Below the pieces are notes generated by a model. The model ran no database searches. It had not been told where the DNA came from and saw only the letters and a list, made by a program, of their open reading frames with translations. From assembly GCA_019247715.1 (NCBI GenBank), contig JAFBAO010000038.1:1-64000 (forward strand): a stretch of DNA of 64,000 nucleotides, written 5' to 3'. This DNA comes from Caulobacteraceae bacterium (GTDB lineage Bacteria > Pseudomonadota > Alphaproteobacteria > Caulobacterales > Caulobacteraceae). Below, piece after piece: positions 31,679-41,551 of this stretch (position 1 is the first letter of the stretch; every line of letters starts with the position of its first letter). The position numbers and the translations under genes are program-made.

Positions 31679-32665
31679 ATGCCGCGGGTGCTGTTCTACG
31701 AGCCGTCGTTCCGGAAGATCCAGGACCGGCTCCCCAAGTCCGGCATAGAGCCGATCCTGATGGGGCGCGACGGCGGCATGACTCTGAACGGCCGGCCGGT
31801 CACGCCCGACGAGGCGCGCCCGGAGGTGGGCTGGACCAACACCGATCTCTTCTTTGGCGGTCCGGTCCAGGAACACATGCGGATCCTGCGCGGCTCGGCC
31901 GACCTCAAGTGGCTGCACAGCGCCGCGGCCGGTTTCGAACACCCGATGTTCGCCGAGTTCGTGCGGCGCGGCGTGCGGCTCACCACCAACCACACCCAGG
32001 CCGTCGGCATCGCCGACCTGGTCCTCTGGGGGGTGCTCGACCACTTCCAGGACGGACCGGAACGCCGGGCAGCCCAGGCCGAACGGCGCTGGCGCCAGCA
32101 GCCCTTCCGCGAGATCAGGGGCACGACCTGGCTGATCGTCGGTTTCGGGGCCATCGGCGAGGAGACGGCCCGGCGCGCCAAGGCCTTCGGCGCGCGCATC
32201 GTCGGCGTGCGACGCACCGCTGGCGGCCATGAGCTCGCCGACGAGACGGCCGCGCCCGACCAGATTCTCTCGCGAGCGCCGCAGGCCGACGTCGTGGTCC
32301 TGGCTGCGCCGCTGAACCGTCACACCGAGAACATGGCGAACGCAGCCTTCTTCGCGGCCATGAAACCCGGCTCGGTGCTGGTGAACGTCGGGCGCGGGGG
32401 CCTGGTGGACGAGGCCGCGCTGCTGGCCGCCCTGGATCGCGGAACCCCGGAGCGGGCCGTGCTGGACGTTTTCCGCGCCGAGCCGCTGGCGCCCGATAGC
32501 CCCTTCTGGGGCCATCCCCGGGTCACGCTCACCGGCCATACAGCCGGGCTCGGCTCCGGCCTTGCGGAGCGAAGCCGTGAAGTCTTCCTCGAGAACCTCG
32601 GCCGTTATCTTTCCGGCGCGCCGCTCCTCTACGAGGCCGATCCCCGCGACGTGCTGGACGTCTGA
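31679..32665 (+). CDS. D-2-hydroxyacid dehydrogenase
   Basis: TTWLIVGFGAIGEETARRAKAFGARIVGVRR; MKPGSVLVNVGRGGLVDEAALLAAL; GHTAGLG. Confidence 0.93.
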   Translation: MPRVLFYEPSFRKIQDRLPKSGIEPILMGRDGGMTLNGRPVTPDEARPEVGWTNTDLFFGGPVQEHMRILRGSADLKWLHSAAAGFEHPMFAEFVRRGVRLTTNHTQAVGIADLVLWGVLDHFQDGPERRAAQAERRWRQQPFREIRGTTWLIVGFGAIGEETARRAKAFGARIVGVRRTAGGHELADETAAPDQILSRAPQADVVVLAAPLNRHTENMANAAFFAAMKPGSVLVNVGRGGLVDEAALLAALDRGTPERAVLDVFRAEPLAPDSPFWGHPRVTLTGHTAGLGSGLAERSREVFLENLGRYLSGAPLLYEADPRDVLDV

Positions 32666-32752
32666 GCGCCCGGCCCGCCGCTTCAGCGGGGCGCCGTTTG
32701 CCCGCGGCGGACGCGGCGTTGTACATTCGGGCGGTTCCAGAGGAGGCGTCCC

Positions 32753-33004
32753 ATGCAATCGTTAGGCGGTCCAGGCGAGAGCTGCCCCTTCGAGTTCAAC
32801 TTCGATCCCTCGACCTTCAAGGTCGGCGACACGGTGAGCTACCGAGTGCCCGAGGCCTTCGACGACTTCCCGTTCGTGGGGACGATCCTGGCGGTCCACG
32901 ACGACTACATCGAGATCTCGCCCAACGACCCGGCGACGCCGGACAAGCGCATGCGGGGCACCCGCGAAAGCCGCCCCGCGGTCTCGAAGGCGGACGCCTT
33001 CTAG
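32753..33004 (+). CDS. conserved hypothetical protein
   Basis: 83 aa ORF with RBS-like gagg upstream. Confidence 0.55.
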   Translation: MQSLGGPGESCPFEFNFDPSTFKVGDTVSYRVPEAFDDFPFVGTILAVHDDYIEISPNDPATPDKRMRGTRESRPAVSKADAF

Positions 33005-33086
33005 GAAGAGGCGCGCGGTCCGGCTGTTTCGACCCTGTCACGGTCGGATGCTAATGACCCTTGTTCGGGTTCGGAGTCTGCAAAGC

Positions 33087-33875
33087 ATGTCGGAACGGCT
33101 CTTGCCGCTCGAGGGCGGTCGCAATTTCCGGGATATGGGCGGCTATCGCACCGACGACGGGCGCATGACCCGATGGGGCCGGCTCTTCCGGTCGGGCGCC
33201 ATGAGCGACCTCACCGAGGCCGACCATCGCTTTCTCGCGGGCCTCGGGATCGCGGTCATCTGCGACTTTCGCACGGTCGGCGAGCGGGTCGACGAGCCCA
33301 CCCTGTGGCCGGGCGAGGCGGGGCCGCCGATCCGGACGCGGGACTACGAGATCAACGGCAGACGCATCCGCGACGCGGTGGCCGCCGGCGGGGGCTTCAC
33401 CCAGGAGATCGTCCGCGAGGCCATGAAGGGCTTCTACGTCGAGCTGCCCTATGGGCACCTGGAAAGCTATCAGATGATGTTCTCCGAGCTGCTCGCCGGC
33501 AACGTGCCCCTGGTCATCAACTGCTCGGCGGGCAAGGACCGCACCGGCGCCGCCGCGGCGTTGCTGCTGAGCGCCCTGGACGTGCGCTGGGACGAGATCC
33601 TCCACGACTACAGCCTCTCGGAGAAGCTGGTGGACTTCGAGGCCGTGGCCACCCGCGTCGGGGCCACCGACAGGTCGACCGGCTTCGCCGCCGTAGCCAA
33701 GATGTCCCGCGAGCTGCGCTCGTCGATGCTGCGGTCGGATCCCGCCTATCTCACCGCCATGCGCGATGAGATCGAGCGCCGCGAGGGCTCTATCGCCAAC
33801 TACCTCCGGAGCCACCTCGACATCGGCCCCAGTGAAAAGAAGGCGCTGCAGGCGATGTTGCTCGAGCCTGCCTGA
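33087..33875 (+). CDS. tyrosine-protein phosphatase
   Basis: GGRNFRDMGGYRT...LVINCSAGKDRTGAAAALLL (CxxxxxR loop). Confidence 0.93.
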   Translation: MSERLLPLEGGRNFRDMGGYRTDDGRMTRWGRLFRSGAMSDLTEADHRFLAGLGIAVICDFRTVGERVDEPTLWPGEAGPPIRTRDYEINGRRIRDAVAAGGGFTQEIVREAMKGFYVELPYGHLESYQMMFSELLAGNVPLVINCSAGKDRTGAAAALLLSALDVRWDEILHDYSLSEKLVDFEAVATRVGATDRSTGFAAVAKMSRELRSSMLRSDPAYLTAMRDEIERREGSIANYLRSHLDIGPSEKKALQAMLLEPA

Positions 33876-33975
33876 GAGCGGCCGCCGCCTGCCGCGCCCG
33901 CGCCGCGCGGCTCGACACGGGCGCGGGCGCCGGGCAAAGGTCTTCTGGCCGGAACGGCCGGCGGAGACGAGGTCC

Positions 33976-35112
33976 ATGGCGGCGCTGACCGAAGAACAGG
34001 CGATGGTGCGTGATGCGGCCCGCGACTGGGCCCGCGAGCAGAGCCCGGTCAGCGCGCTGCGCAAGCTGCGCGACAGCGGCGCCGAGCTGGGGTTCGATCC
34101 GGACGCGTGGTCGGCCATCAGCCAGATGGGCTGGCCGGGGGTCGTCGTCCCGGAAGCCTACGGCGGCTCCGATTTCGGCTACCTCGCCCTAGGCGCCATC
34201 CTCGAGGAGACCGGGCGGACTCTGACCGCCTCGCCGCTGGTGGCCTCGGCGCTCGTGGCGGCCTCGGCGCTGACGCTCGGGGGATCGCCCGAGCAGAAGG
34301 ACAGATGGTTGCGCCCCATCGCCAGCGGCGCGCTGATCGGCGGTCTGGCCCTGGAGGAGGGGCCGCGCCACGCGCCCGAGCGCACCGCTCTCAAGGCGGA
34401 GGCCTCGGCCGGCGGCTGGCGGCTCGACGGCGCCAAGACTTTCGTCCTCGAGGGCATGGCGGCGGGGCTCTTCGTGGCGGCGGCCCGCACAAGCGGCTCG
34501 CCCGGCGAGACCCATGGCCTCAGCCTCTTCCTCATCCCCGCCGACGCCAAGGGCCTCGCGCGCCGGCGGCTTGCGCTCATGGACAGCCGGGGCGCCGCCA
34601 GCCTCTCCTTCGAGGGGGTCCAGGCGGGGCCGGACCAGTTGCTCGGCGAGGCCGGCCACGGTTGGCCGCTGCTCGAGCGGGTTCTCGACCGGGGCCGCGC
34701 CGGCCTCGCCGCCGAGATGCTGGGCGCGGCCACCCAGGCCTTCGAGATGACCGTCGACTACCTGAAGATCCGGGTTCAGTTCGGCCAGCCGATCGGCGCC
34801 TTCCAGGCGCTCCAGCACCGGGCGGCCTGGATGCACACCGAGCTGGAGCTGGCCCGCTCCGCCGTGGAGGCGGCGCTCCAGGGCCTAGACGACGGCGCCC
34901 CGGAGGTCCCCGAGCTCGTCAGCCTCGCCAAGGCCAAGATGGGCGCCGTCCTGCGCCTGGTGTCCAACGAGACGATCCAGATGCACGGGGGCATCGGCAT
35001 GACCGACGCGCACGACGCCGGCCTCTACCTGAAACGCGCCCGTGTCGCCGAGGCGGCCTTCGGAAACGAAGCCTATCACCGCGAGCGGTACGCACGCCTG
35101 CACGGCTTCTGA
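33976..35112 (+). CDS. acyl-CoA dehydrogenase
   Basis: VQFGQPIGAFQALQHRAAWM; ETIQMHGGIGMTDAHDAGLYLKRA. Confidence 0.94.
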   Translation: MAALTEEQAMVRDAARDWAREQSPVSALRKLRDSGAELGFDPDAWSAISQMGWPGVVVPEAYGGSDFGYLALGAILEETGRTLTASPLVASALVAASALTLGGSPEQKDRWLRPIASGALIGGLALEEGPRHAPERTALKAEASAGGWRLDGAKTFVLEGMAAGLFVAAARTSGSPGETHGLSLFLIPADAKGLARRRLALMDSRGAASLSFEGVQAGPDQLLGEAGHGWPLLERVLDRGRAGLAAEMLGAATQAFEMTVDYLKIRVQFGQPIGAFQALQHRAAWMHTELELARSAVEAALQGLDDGAPEVPELVSLAKAKMGAVLRLVSNETIQMHGGIGMTDAHDAGLYLKRARVAEAAFGNEAYHRERYARLHGF

Positions 35113-35196
35113 CCGCGGGCGAAACTTGGCGCCGGGCGAGGCCGGCAATAGAGATGGAACGCCCCTTTCCGGGAGCGCCGCACCTAGGGAGGTTTG

Positions 35197-35958
35197 ATGT
35201 CGGCGGTCGAATTTCGGGTGGAGAACCGCACCGCGGTCATGACCATCAACAGACCCGAGGCGCGCAACGCCATGAACGGCGCGGTGGGGCGCGGGCTCAG
35301 CGACGGCTTCGCCGAGATCGAGCGCAACCCGGAGATCCGGATCGGCGTCCTCACCGGCGCCGGGGGCACCTTCTGCGCGGGGATGGACCTCAAGGCTTTC
35401 GTGGCCGGCGAGAAGATCGACACCAGCGGCGTTCCCTTCGGCGGCAAGGAAAACGCCGTGATCACCAAGCCGGTCATCGCGGCGGTGGAGGGCTTCGCCC
35501 TGGCCGGGGGCTTCGAGCTGGCCCTGGTGTGCGACCTCATCGTCGCCTCGCGGACGGCGAAGTTCGGCCTCCCCGAGGTCAAGCGCGGGCTGGTGGCGGC
35601 GGGCGGCGGCCTCGTGCGCCTGCCGCGCCAGGCCCCGATCCGGATCGCTCTGGAGCTCGCCCTCACCGGCGACATGATCGACGCCGAGACGATGCACGCC
35701 TATGGGGTGATCAATCGCCTGGCGCCCGAAGGCCAGGCGCTCGCGGCGGCCCTGGAGCTGGCCGGCAGGATCGCCGAAAACGCGCCCTTGGCGCTGGCGG
35801 TCACCAAGAAGGTGATCCGCGACTCCCTCGACTGGAAGAACGCCGAGTCCTTCGACCTGCAACGGGAGTTCACCGGTCCGGTGTTCCAGTCCAACGACGC
35901 GCGCGAGGGCGCCGCCGCCTTCGCCGAGAAGCGGCCCCCGCGCTGGACGGGGACCTGA
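35197..35958 (+). CDS. enoyl-CoA hydratase/isomerase family (crotonase)
   Basis: MTINRPEARNAMN...GAGGTFCAGMDLKAF...VEGFALAGGFELALVCDLIVAS. Confidence 0.95.
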   Translation: MSAVEFRVENRTAVMTINRPEARNAMNGAVGRGLSDGFAEIERNPEIRIGVLTGAGGTFCAGMDLKAFVAGEKIDTSGVPFGGKENAVITKPVIAAVEGFALAGGFELALVCDLIVASRTAKFGLPEVKRGLVAAGGGLVRLPRQAPIRIALELALTGDMIDAETMHAYGVINRLAPEGQALAAALELAGRIAENAPLALAVTKKVIRDSLDWKNAESFDLQREFTGPVFQSNDAREGAAAFAEKRPPRWTGT

Positions 35959-35972
35959 CCCAGGCGCGGCCG

Positions 35973-36713
35973 CTATCCTCCAGGGGCGGGAACCGGGCGC
36001 GCCCGCGGCCCCTGGGCTTCGATCTGTCGCCACACCGGCAAGAAGAGATAGAGGCTGGTGGACTGATCGCGGATCGGCACGAAGACCACCTCCAGCGTGC
36101 GGTCGCGGCCGCAGAACTGGAAGGGCCAGACTTCCATCCAGGCCTGGGCGAGGTCGAGCTTGGGGGCGAGCTCCTTGGCGCTGTCCGGCAGCTTCACGAA
36201 GGGGCGGGCGCCGTTGGCCGCCGCCGCCGGCGCGTCGGGGAGCGAGACGTCCACCCCGCCGGGCCTGGCGGCGATGTAGACGTCGGTCAGGGCCTGGTGG
36301 CGGCATCCGGAGGGCACGCTGGCGCGCGCCTCGGTGATCGCCGCGGGATAGGCGTTCTGTTGCAGGGTCATGTCGGCCAGGCTGTCGCCCGGCAGGCCGG
36401 CGGCCATCCGCCAGGGAGGCGACCCGCCGGTTCGCCCGACGTTGATGTTCTGGATCGAACTCCTGCCGCAGCCGCTGACCTTCACACGTTCGCGCCAGAG
36501 CATCAGCTCCGGGTGGTCGGCGACGCTGACGACCAGTTGGGCGCCCAGGCGCCGGACCTTCGCGCTCTCGCAGGCCGATCCGGAATAGGTGCGCTCCGCT
36601 TCGCGAGCCTTGACGGCCAGCATCGCCTCGTAGGCGGGACGCTCCTCAGGACGCACCGCGTCCGTCGGCGGCGCGGCGACGGCGGCGGCTGCGAGAATCA
36701 GACCTATGAGCAT
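35973..36713 (-). CDS. hypothetical exported protein
   Basis: Signal peptide MLIGLILAAAAVAAPPTDA. Confidence 0.6.
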   Translation of the reverse strand: MLIGLILAAAAVAAPPTDAVRPEERPAYEAMLAVKAREAERTYSGSACESAKVRRLGAQLVVSVADHPELMLWRERVKVSGCGRSSIQNINVGRTGGSPPWRMAAGLPGDSLADMTLQQNAYPAAITEARASVPSGCRHQALTDVYIAARPGGVDVSLPDAPAAAANGARPFVKLPDSAKELAPKLDLAQAWMEVWPFQFCGRDRTLEVVFVPIRDQSTSLYLFLPVWRQIEAQGPRARPVPAPGG

Positions 36714-37026
36714 GGCGTCTCCGGACGGCGTCAGCGACGCCGCAGGCGCAGCCTAAGCCGTCGGAGGCCAGCCTTCAAATCTCCAAATGCCGCGGGCGCT
36801 GGCGCGAGCCTGGCGCCTCCTCGCCGGGTACGCTGTAGGTATTGCGGAAGCCTCCGTCGTCGTCTCCGAAAGCTCCGGATCGTTCGCCTCCAGGTGTCCC
36901 AGTTGAATCCTGACCGTAAGGCCCATCTCTGCCGCGTTTTCGCCCAGATTAACTACTACCGCCGCTATGGGGCCGGTGACGGCCACCCTCAGCGCACCTA
37001 AACTGAAGAAGGAATGGGTGGAGCAA

Positions 37027-37608
37027 ATGGCGAAACAGACAATCGCTGGCGTAGTGTTGCTTACCGGGTTTTCGCTGGGCGGATGCTTGGCGACCCAGGA
37101 CTATGTGGACAAGCACGTGGCGCCGGTGCAGGGCCAGGTGTCGACCCTGCAGGGTCAGGTCAACGACCACCAGTCTCACCTGGCGCAGTTGGACCAGACG
37201 AGCCGCGAGGCGCTGGAGCGGGCCGAGGCGGCTGGCAAGCTGGCCGAGGGCAAGTTCCTCTACCAGATGGTGCTGTCCGACGACTCGGTGAAGTTCCCCA
37301 CCGACAGCTCCAAGCTGTCGCCTGAGGCCCAGTCGCGGCTGATGGACTTTGTGAGCAAGCTGAAGAACGACAACAAGAACGTCTACGTCGAGATTCAGGG
37401 CCACACCGACAGCACCGGCAGCGATTCGATCAACCAAAGGTTGGGCGAAGAGCGGGCCGAGGCCGTGCGGCTGTTCATGAACCAGCAGGGCGTGCCGCTG
37501 AACCGGATGGCTACCATCTCGTACGGCGACAAGGCCCCGGTGGCCACCAACCACACCCGCGCGGGCCGGGCCCAGAACCGCCGCGTGGTCGTGATCGTGA
37601 TGGCCTGA
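37027..37608 (+). CDS. OmpA family lipoprotein
   Basis: FSLGGC lipobox; EIQGHTDSTGSDSINQRLGEERAEAVRLFM...GRAQNRRVVV. Confidence 0.93.
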   Translation: MAKQTIAGVVLLTGFSLGGCLATQDYVDKHVAPVQGQVSTLQGQVNDHQSHLAQLDQTSREALERAEAAGKLAEGKFLYQMVLSDDSVKFPTDSSKLSPEAQSRLMDFVSKLKNDNKNVYVEIQGHTDSTGSDSINQRLGEERAEAVRLFMNQQGVPLNRMATISYGDKAPVATNHTRAGRAQNRRVVVIVMA

Positions 37609-37702
37609 CGGAGCGAGGAATGGAGGCCGCCCTCGGGCTGCCTCCGCCTCTTTCTGGTCTCGGCCCCTTACCCGGCCGGCGTCGTGTCGCCGCTCGCGCC
37701 GG

Positions 37703-38518
37703 CTATCGGTCTTCGATCGTCGGCGTCGGCCTCAGGAGGTCGGACCAGCGCCATACCCCTGAGCCGAGCGCCAGGCGCGCGGACCCTCCTGAGCCGTTCA
37801 GCGAGAGCAGGACGAGCCCGTGGACGGGCTCCGAGCGGCACGCCTTCGGGGAGAAGGCGACCTCCCACATGATCGCCTCGCGGACTGCAGCCAGGCCCTT
37901 GCCGTCCTCGCCGCCGCTCTGCACCCAATCGCCGTTCCACACCTTGATCGCCTTGCCGCCTAACGAGGCCACCGCGGCCTGCACGAGGGGATCGCGCCTG
38001 AGCGCTCTCTGGATCGAGCGCGCCATGTCGCACGAGCCCCCGCCGGCGCCCGAGTCGGCGCTGCCGGCGCCGGCCAGTTCCGCGCCGGTGAGCTCGACGC
38101 CGGTGGAGGTGGTCGAGGCCTGGGCGGAGATCAGGGAATCGATGTCGTCGCTCTCGCGCGTGCGCCGCACGATGCTCTTCTGCGGCGGCAGCTTGGTAGG
38201 CGTGGCGGGCGCGGCCGCCGGGGTCTGAACCGTCGGTGTCCCGGCCGGCGGCTTGGGCGCCGGGACGGGGCTCGGCCAGTCGGCCAGCTCCACGGTGATC
38301 GGGGCCGGCGGCGGGGGGGCGGGGGGCGGCCCTTTCGCGGCGATCAGGGCGGCGAGGAGGGCAAGGTGGCCTGCGGCGCTGAAAGTCCAGGCGCCAATAC
38401 GCCAGCGCGCGGCCTGGCGCCGGCGGCGCTCCGACCCGACATCCCTCGCTTTCCGGTCGCCGCTAACAGCGGCCGGCGGTCCGCTCTGAGATTCCCGCGA
38501 TTGCGGTGGTCGGCTCAT
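37703..38518 (-). CDS. TonB/TolA-like proline-rich membrane-anchored protein
   Basis: Single N-terminal TM then PPPAPPPPAPITVELADWPSPVPAPKPPAG. Confidence 0.6.
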   Translation of the reverse strand: MSRPPQSRESQSGPPAAVSGDRKARDVGSERRRRQAARWRIGAWTFSAAGHLALLAALIAAKGPPPAPPPPAPITVELADWPSPVPAPKPPAGTPTVQTPAAAPATPTKLPPQKSIVRRTRESDDIDSLISAQASTTSTGVELTGAELAGAGSADSGAGGGSCDMARSIQRALRRDPLVQAAVASLGGKAIKVWNGDWVQSGGEDGKGLAAVREAIMWEVAFSPKACRSEPVHGLVLLSLNGSGGSARLALGSGVWRWSDLLRPTPTIEDR

Positions 38519-38745
38519 CAGATTTCCAAACGAGACTTATCTCGGCATCCTGGCATGACCATGAGTCCGCGTCAGGATCGTGGCGCCCGCGGGCGGATCG
38601 AAGCGAGCCCTCCATCCTGCGCCATCGGGGTTAAGACAATGGGTGGTTTTGCCGCTCGCTGAAGTAAAGTCGCAACATTGCCAGGCCAAGTTCCGGGGCC
38701 GATTGGGGCGGAAAAAGCCCCACGGCGCTGTCCAGGAGCTTGCCC

Positions 38746-38871
38746 ATGAAACCCATCGTCGTCCTCCTCACGGTGCTGACCCTCGCCTCGGCGGTGGCCT
38801 CGCCGGCGAGCGCCCGCCATTGGCGCCACCATCACTGCCACTGGCGCCACCACCACCGCGTCTGCTGGTGA
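38746..38871 (+). CDS. small secreted His-rich peptide (41 aa)
   Basis: Direct translation MKPIVVLLTVLTLASAVASPASARHWRHHHCHWRHHHRVCW*; Sec-type signal with ASA cleavage site; AGGAG upstream; below ORF-track length cutoff. Confidence 0.7.
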   Translation: MKPIVVLLTVLTLASAVASPASARHWRHHHCHWRHHHRVCW

Positions 38872-39046
38872 TCGCTCCGCACCGGGGGCCGCGAGCGGCG
38901 GTCCCTTCACGGCGCTCTCAACGAATTCCACACCTCGTTCACGCAAGATTGCGCCTCGCACGGTCAAGTTTACCGGCCCCGACTTTGCAGCGTCGGGAGC
39001 GTTGCGTTAGCTTTGCGCCCCTCCATGGGCGGAGGAAGACGCGGAC

Positions 39047-39598
39047 ATGATCGCACGCCGCGGCTTGTTGACGGCCGGATTGGGAATCGCCGCGGGCGCG
39101 GCCTCGCTCGGCTTGCCGGCAGGGGCGCTCGCCATGGCCCCGAGCCCGGCGCGGCGCCTCGCGTTCAACAATCTGCACACCGGCGAATCCCTCAACGTCG
39201 CCTACTGGGAGCAGGGCGCATACGTGCCGGACGCGCTGTCGGCGGTTACCCACCTGCTGCGCGACTACCGCAACGACGAGGTGCACGTGATCGAGCCGAG
39301 GCTGCTCGACCTGCTGACGGCGCTCTCGGCGTCCTTGGGGACCTCCGCCGAGCTCGGCGTGATCTCCGGCTACCGCTCGCCGCAAACCAACGCCATGCTC
39401 CATGAGCGGAGCGATCAGGTGGCGTCGGGCAGTCTCCACATGAAGGGGCAGGCGATCGACATCCGCATCGCCGGTCTCGACACCGCCCGGGTGCGCGACG
39501 CCGCGCTCGGACTGGCGATCGGCGGGGTCGGCTACTACCCAAGCTCGGACTTTGTCCACGTGGACGTAGGCCGGGTCCGGCGCTGGCAGGGGTTCTGA
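39047..39598 (+). CDS. DUF882/YcbK-like M15-family peptidase
   Basis: RRLAFNNLHTGESLNVAYW...GVISGYRSPQTNAML...SGSLHMKGQAIDIRI...GVGYYPSSDFVHVDVGRVRRW. Confidence 0.92.
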   Translation: MIARRGLLTAGLGIAAGAASLGLPAGALAMAPSPARRLAFNNLHTGESLNVAYWEQGAYVPDALSAVTHLLRDYRNDEVHVIEPRLLDLLTALSASLGTSAELGVISGYRSPQTNAMLHERSDQVASGSLHMKGQAIDIRIAGLDTARVRDAALGLAIGGVGYYPSSDFVHVDVGRVRRWQGF

Positions 39599-39605
39599 AG
39601 CGCCT

Positions 39606-41438
39606 TCAAGGTTCTTTGTCCTTTCGGGTCCGCTGCTCGCTCGGCTTCGTCGCGTGGGTCAGGTTGGCGGCCGTGTTGATCAGCGCGATATGGGAAAAGG
39701 CCTGCGGGAAGTTGCCGGCCAGCCGCCCGCCGCGGACGTCGTACTCCTCCGAAAGCAGGCCCACGTCGTTGCGGACGCCCAGCAGCCGCTCGAACAGCCG
39801 CCGTGCGTCGTCCGGGCGCCCGATGAGGGCATAGGCGTCGGCGAGCCAGAAGCTGCAGGCCAGAAACGCGCCCTCGCCGGGCGGCAGCCCGTCCACCGAG
39901 GCCCGCGTTCGGTAGCGCTGCACGAAGCCGTTCACGAGCAGCTCCCGTTCGATGGCTTCCACGGTCCCGACATAGGCCGGATGGCTCGGGGCCAGGAACC
40001 CGACCTGCGCCAGGAGCAGCAGGGAAGCGTCCAGCTGCGGCTCGCCGTAGGCCTGCACGAAGGTGTTGCGGGCTGCGTCGAACCCGTTGGCCCAGACGTC
40101 CGCCGCGAGGGCCTCGCGCAGGGCCCGCCAATCCTCGAGCGGACCCTCGAGACCGAAATCCTCGGCGCTCCGGATCGCCCGGTCTACGGCGACCCAGGCC
40201 ATGACCCTCGAATAGGTGAAGCGCCGCTTCGGTCCCCGGATCTCCCAGATGCCCTCGTCCGGCTCGTTCCAGACCTTGGCGACGTGGTCGACCAGGGCCA
40301 GCTCGAGGCCCCACAGGTCGGGCCCGTCGGCCACTCCGCCGCGCCGCGCCTGGTGAAAGGTGTCGAGGAGCTCGCCGAACACATCCAGCTGGAACTGCTC
40401 GTGGGCCGCATTGCCGATCCTGACCGGGCGGGACCCCTCGTGGCCGGGGAGCCAGTCGGCGGTCCATTCCATGAGCCGTCGCTCGCCGCCGATCCCGTAC
40501 ATGATCTGCAGGTCTTGCGGCGCGCCGGCCACCGCCCGCTGCAGCCAGGCTCGCCACGCCTCGGCCTCTTCGTAGTGGCCGTTGTTCATCATCGCCAGCA
40601 GGGTCAGGGTGGAATCGCGGATCCAGCAGTAGCGATAGTCCCAGTTGCGCTCGCCGCCGAACTGCTCCGGTAGCGAGGTGGTCGGCGCCGCGACCAGGCC
40701 TCCGGTGGGCGCGAAGGTCATCGCCTTGAGAGTGATCTTCGAGCGCTCGATGGCTTCGGCGTAAGGGCCGGCGCTGACGCCGGCGCCGAGCCAGCTGCGC
40801 CAGAATCGTTCCGTCTCGGCCATGGCCGCCTCGGCGTCGATCGGCGCCGGAGGCGAGAGGTGCGACGCCTGGTGGCTGAGCACGAACGGGGTCGCCTCCC
40901 CTTCGCGGGCGACGAACTCGGCGACCGTGGTCAGCCCCTCGCCGCGGGTCTCCACCGGCGTGCGCAGCACCGTCATCGAGGGGCCGGCGATTGCGCAGAG
41001 CGTCTGATCTTCGATCCGGCGCACCCAGGGCGCCGCCCGGCCGTAGCCGAATCTGATCACCAGGCGCATCCGCATGGGCACGAGACCGCGGCGTCCTTCG
41101 ACGATGCGCACCACGTGCGAGACGTCCGAGCGCGGGGGCATGAGGTCGAGGACCGCGACCGTCCCCTCGGCTGTCTCGAACAGGGTCTCGAGGATCAGGG
41201 TTCCCGGCCGGTACCGGCGCGTGACGGTGAAATCGGCGGCCGGCGCCAGCCGCCAACAGCCGTGGGAGTCGTCTCCCAGCAGGGCCGCGAAGCACGCGTC
41301 CGAGTCGAACCTCGGCCAGCACAGCCAGTCGACCGATCCGGTGCGGCTGACCAGGGCGGCCGTCTCCAGGTCGCCGATGATCGCATAATCGGCGATCTGG
41401 CTGCGGGGCGGGGCCGGCGGCGGCGCTTCATTCGTCAT
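39606..41438 (-). CDS. glycoside hydrolase family 15 (glucoamylase/trehalase-like)
   Basis: IADYAIIGDLETAALVSRTGSVDWLCWPRFDSDACFAALLG; GERNWDYRYCWIRDSTLTLLAMM. Confidence 0.94.
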   Translation of the reverse strand: MTNEAPPPAPPRSQIADYAIIGDLETAALVSRTGSVDWLCWPRFDSDACFAALLGDDSHGCWRLAPAADFTVTRRYRPGTLILETLFETAEGTVAVLDLMPPRSDVSHVVRIVEGRRGLVPMRMRLVIRFGYGRAAPWVRRIEDQTLCAIAGPSMTVLRTPVETRGEGLTTVAEFVAREGEATPFVLSHQASHLSPPAPIDAEAAMAETERFWRSWLGAGVSAGPYAEAIERSKITLKAMTFAPTGGLVAAPTTSLPEQFGGERNWDYRYCWIRDSTLTLLAMMNNGHYEEAEAWRAWLQRAVAGAPQDLQIMYGIGGERRLMEWTADWLPGHEGSRPVRIGNAAHEQFQLDVFGELLDTFHQARRGGVADGPDLWGLELALVDHVAKVWNEPDEGIWEIRGPKRRFTYSRVMAWVAVDRAIRSAEDFGLEGPLEDWRALREALAADVWANGFDAARNTFVQAYGEPQLDASLLLLAQVGFLAPSHPAYVGTVEAIERELLVNGFVQRYRTRASVDGLPPGEGAFLACSFWLADAYALIGRPDDARRLFERLLGVRNDVGLLSEEYDVRGGRLAGNFPQAFSHIALINTAANLTHATKPSEQRTRKDKEP

Positions 41439-41551
41439 CGGCTGCACAACGCCGCCGGCGCGAAACGGTCGCAGCGGCCGCGGGCTTACGCCGCGCACTG
41501 GAGTTGGGGCGCAAGCCTGCTTAGAACCGCAAGGGGAAGGGAGGATCGGCC

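Noticed and set aside
34107-37001. 964-aa plus-strand ORF
   Set aside because: Out-of-frame overlap of acyl-CoA dehydrogenase and crotonase genes; Arg/Pro/Gly-rich artefact
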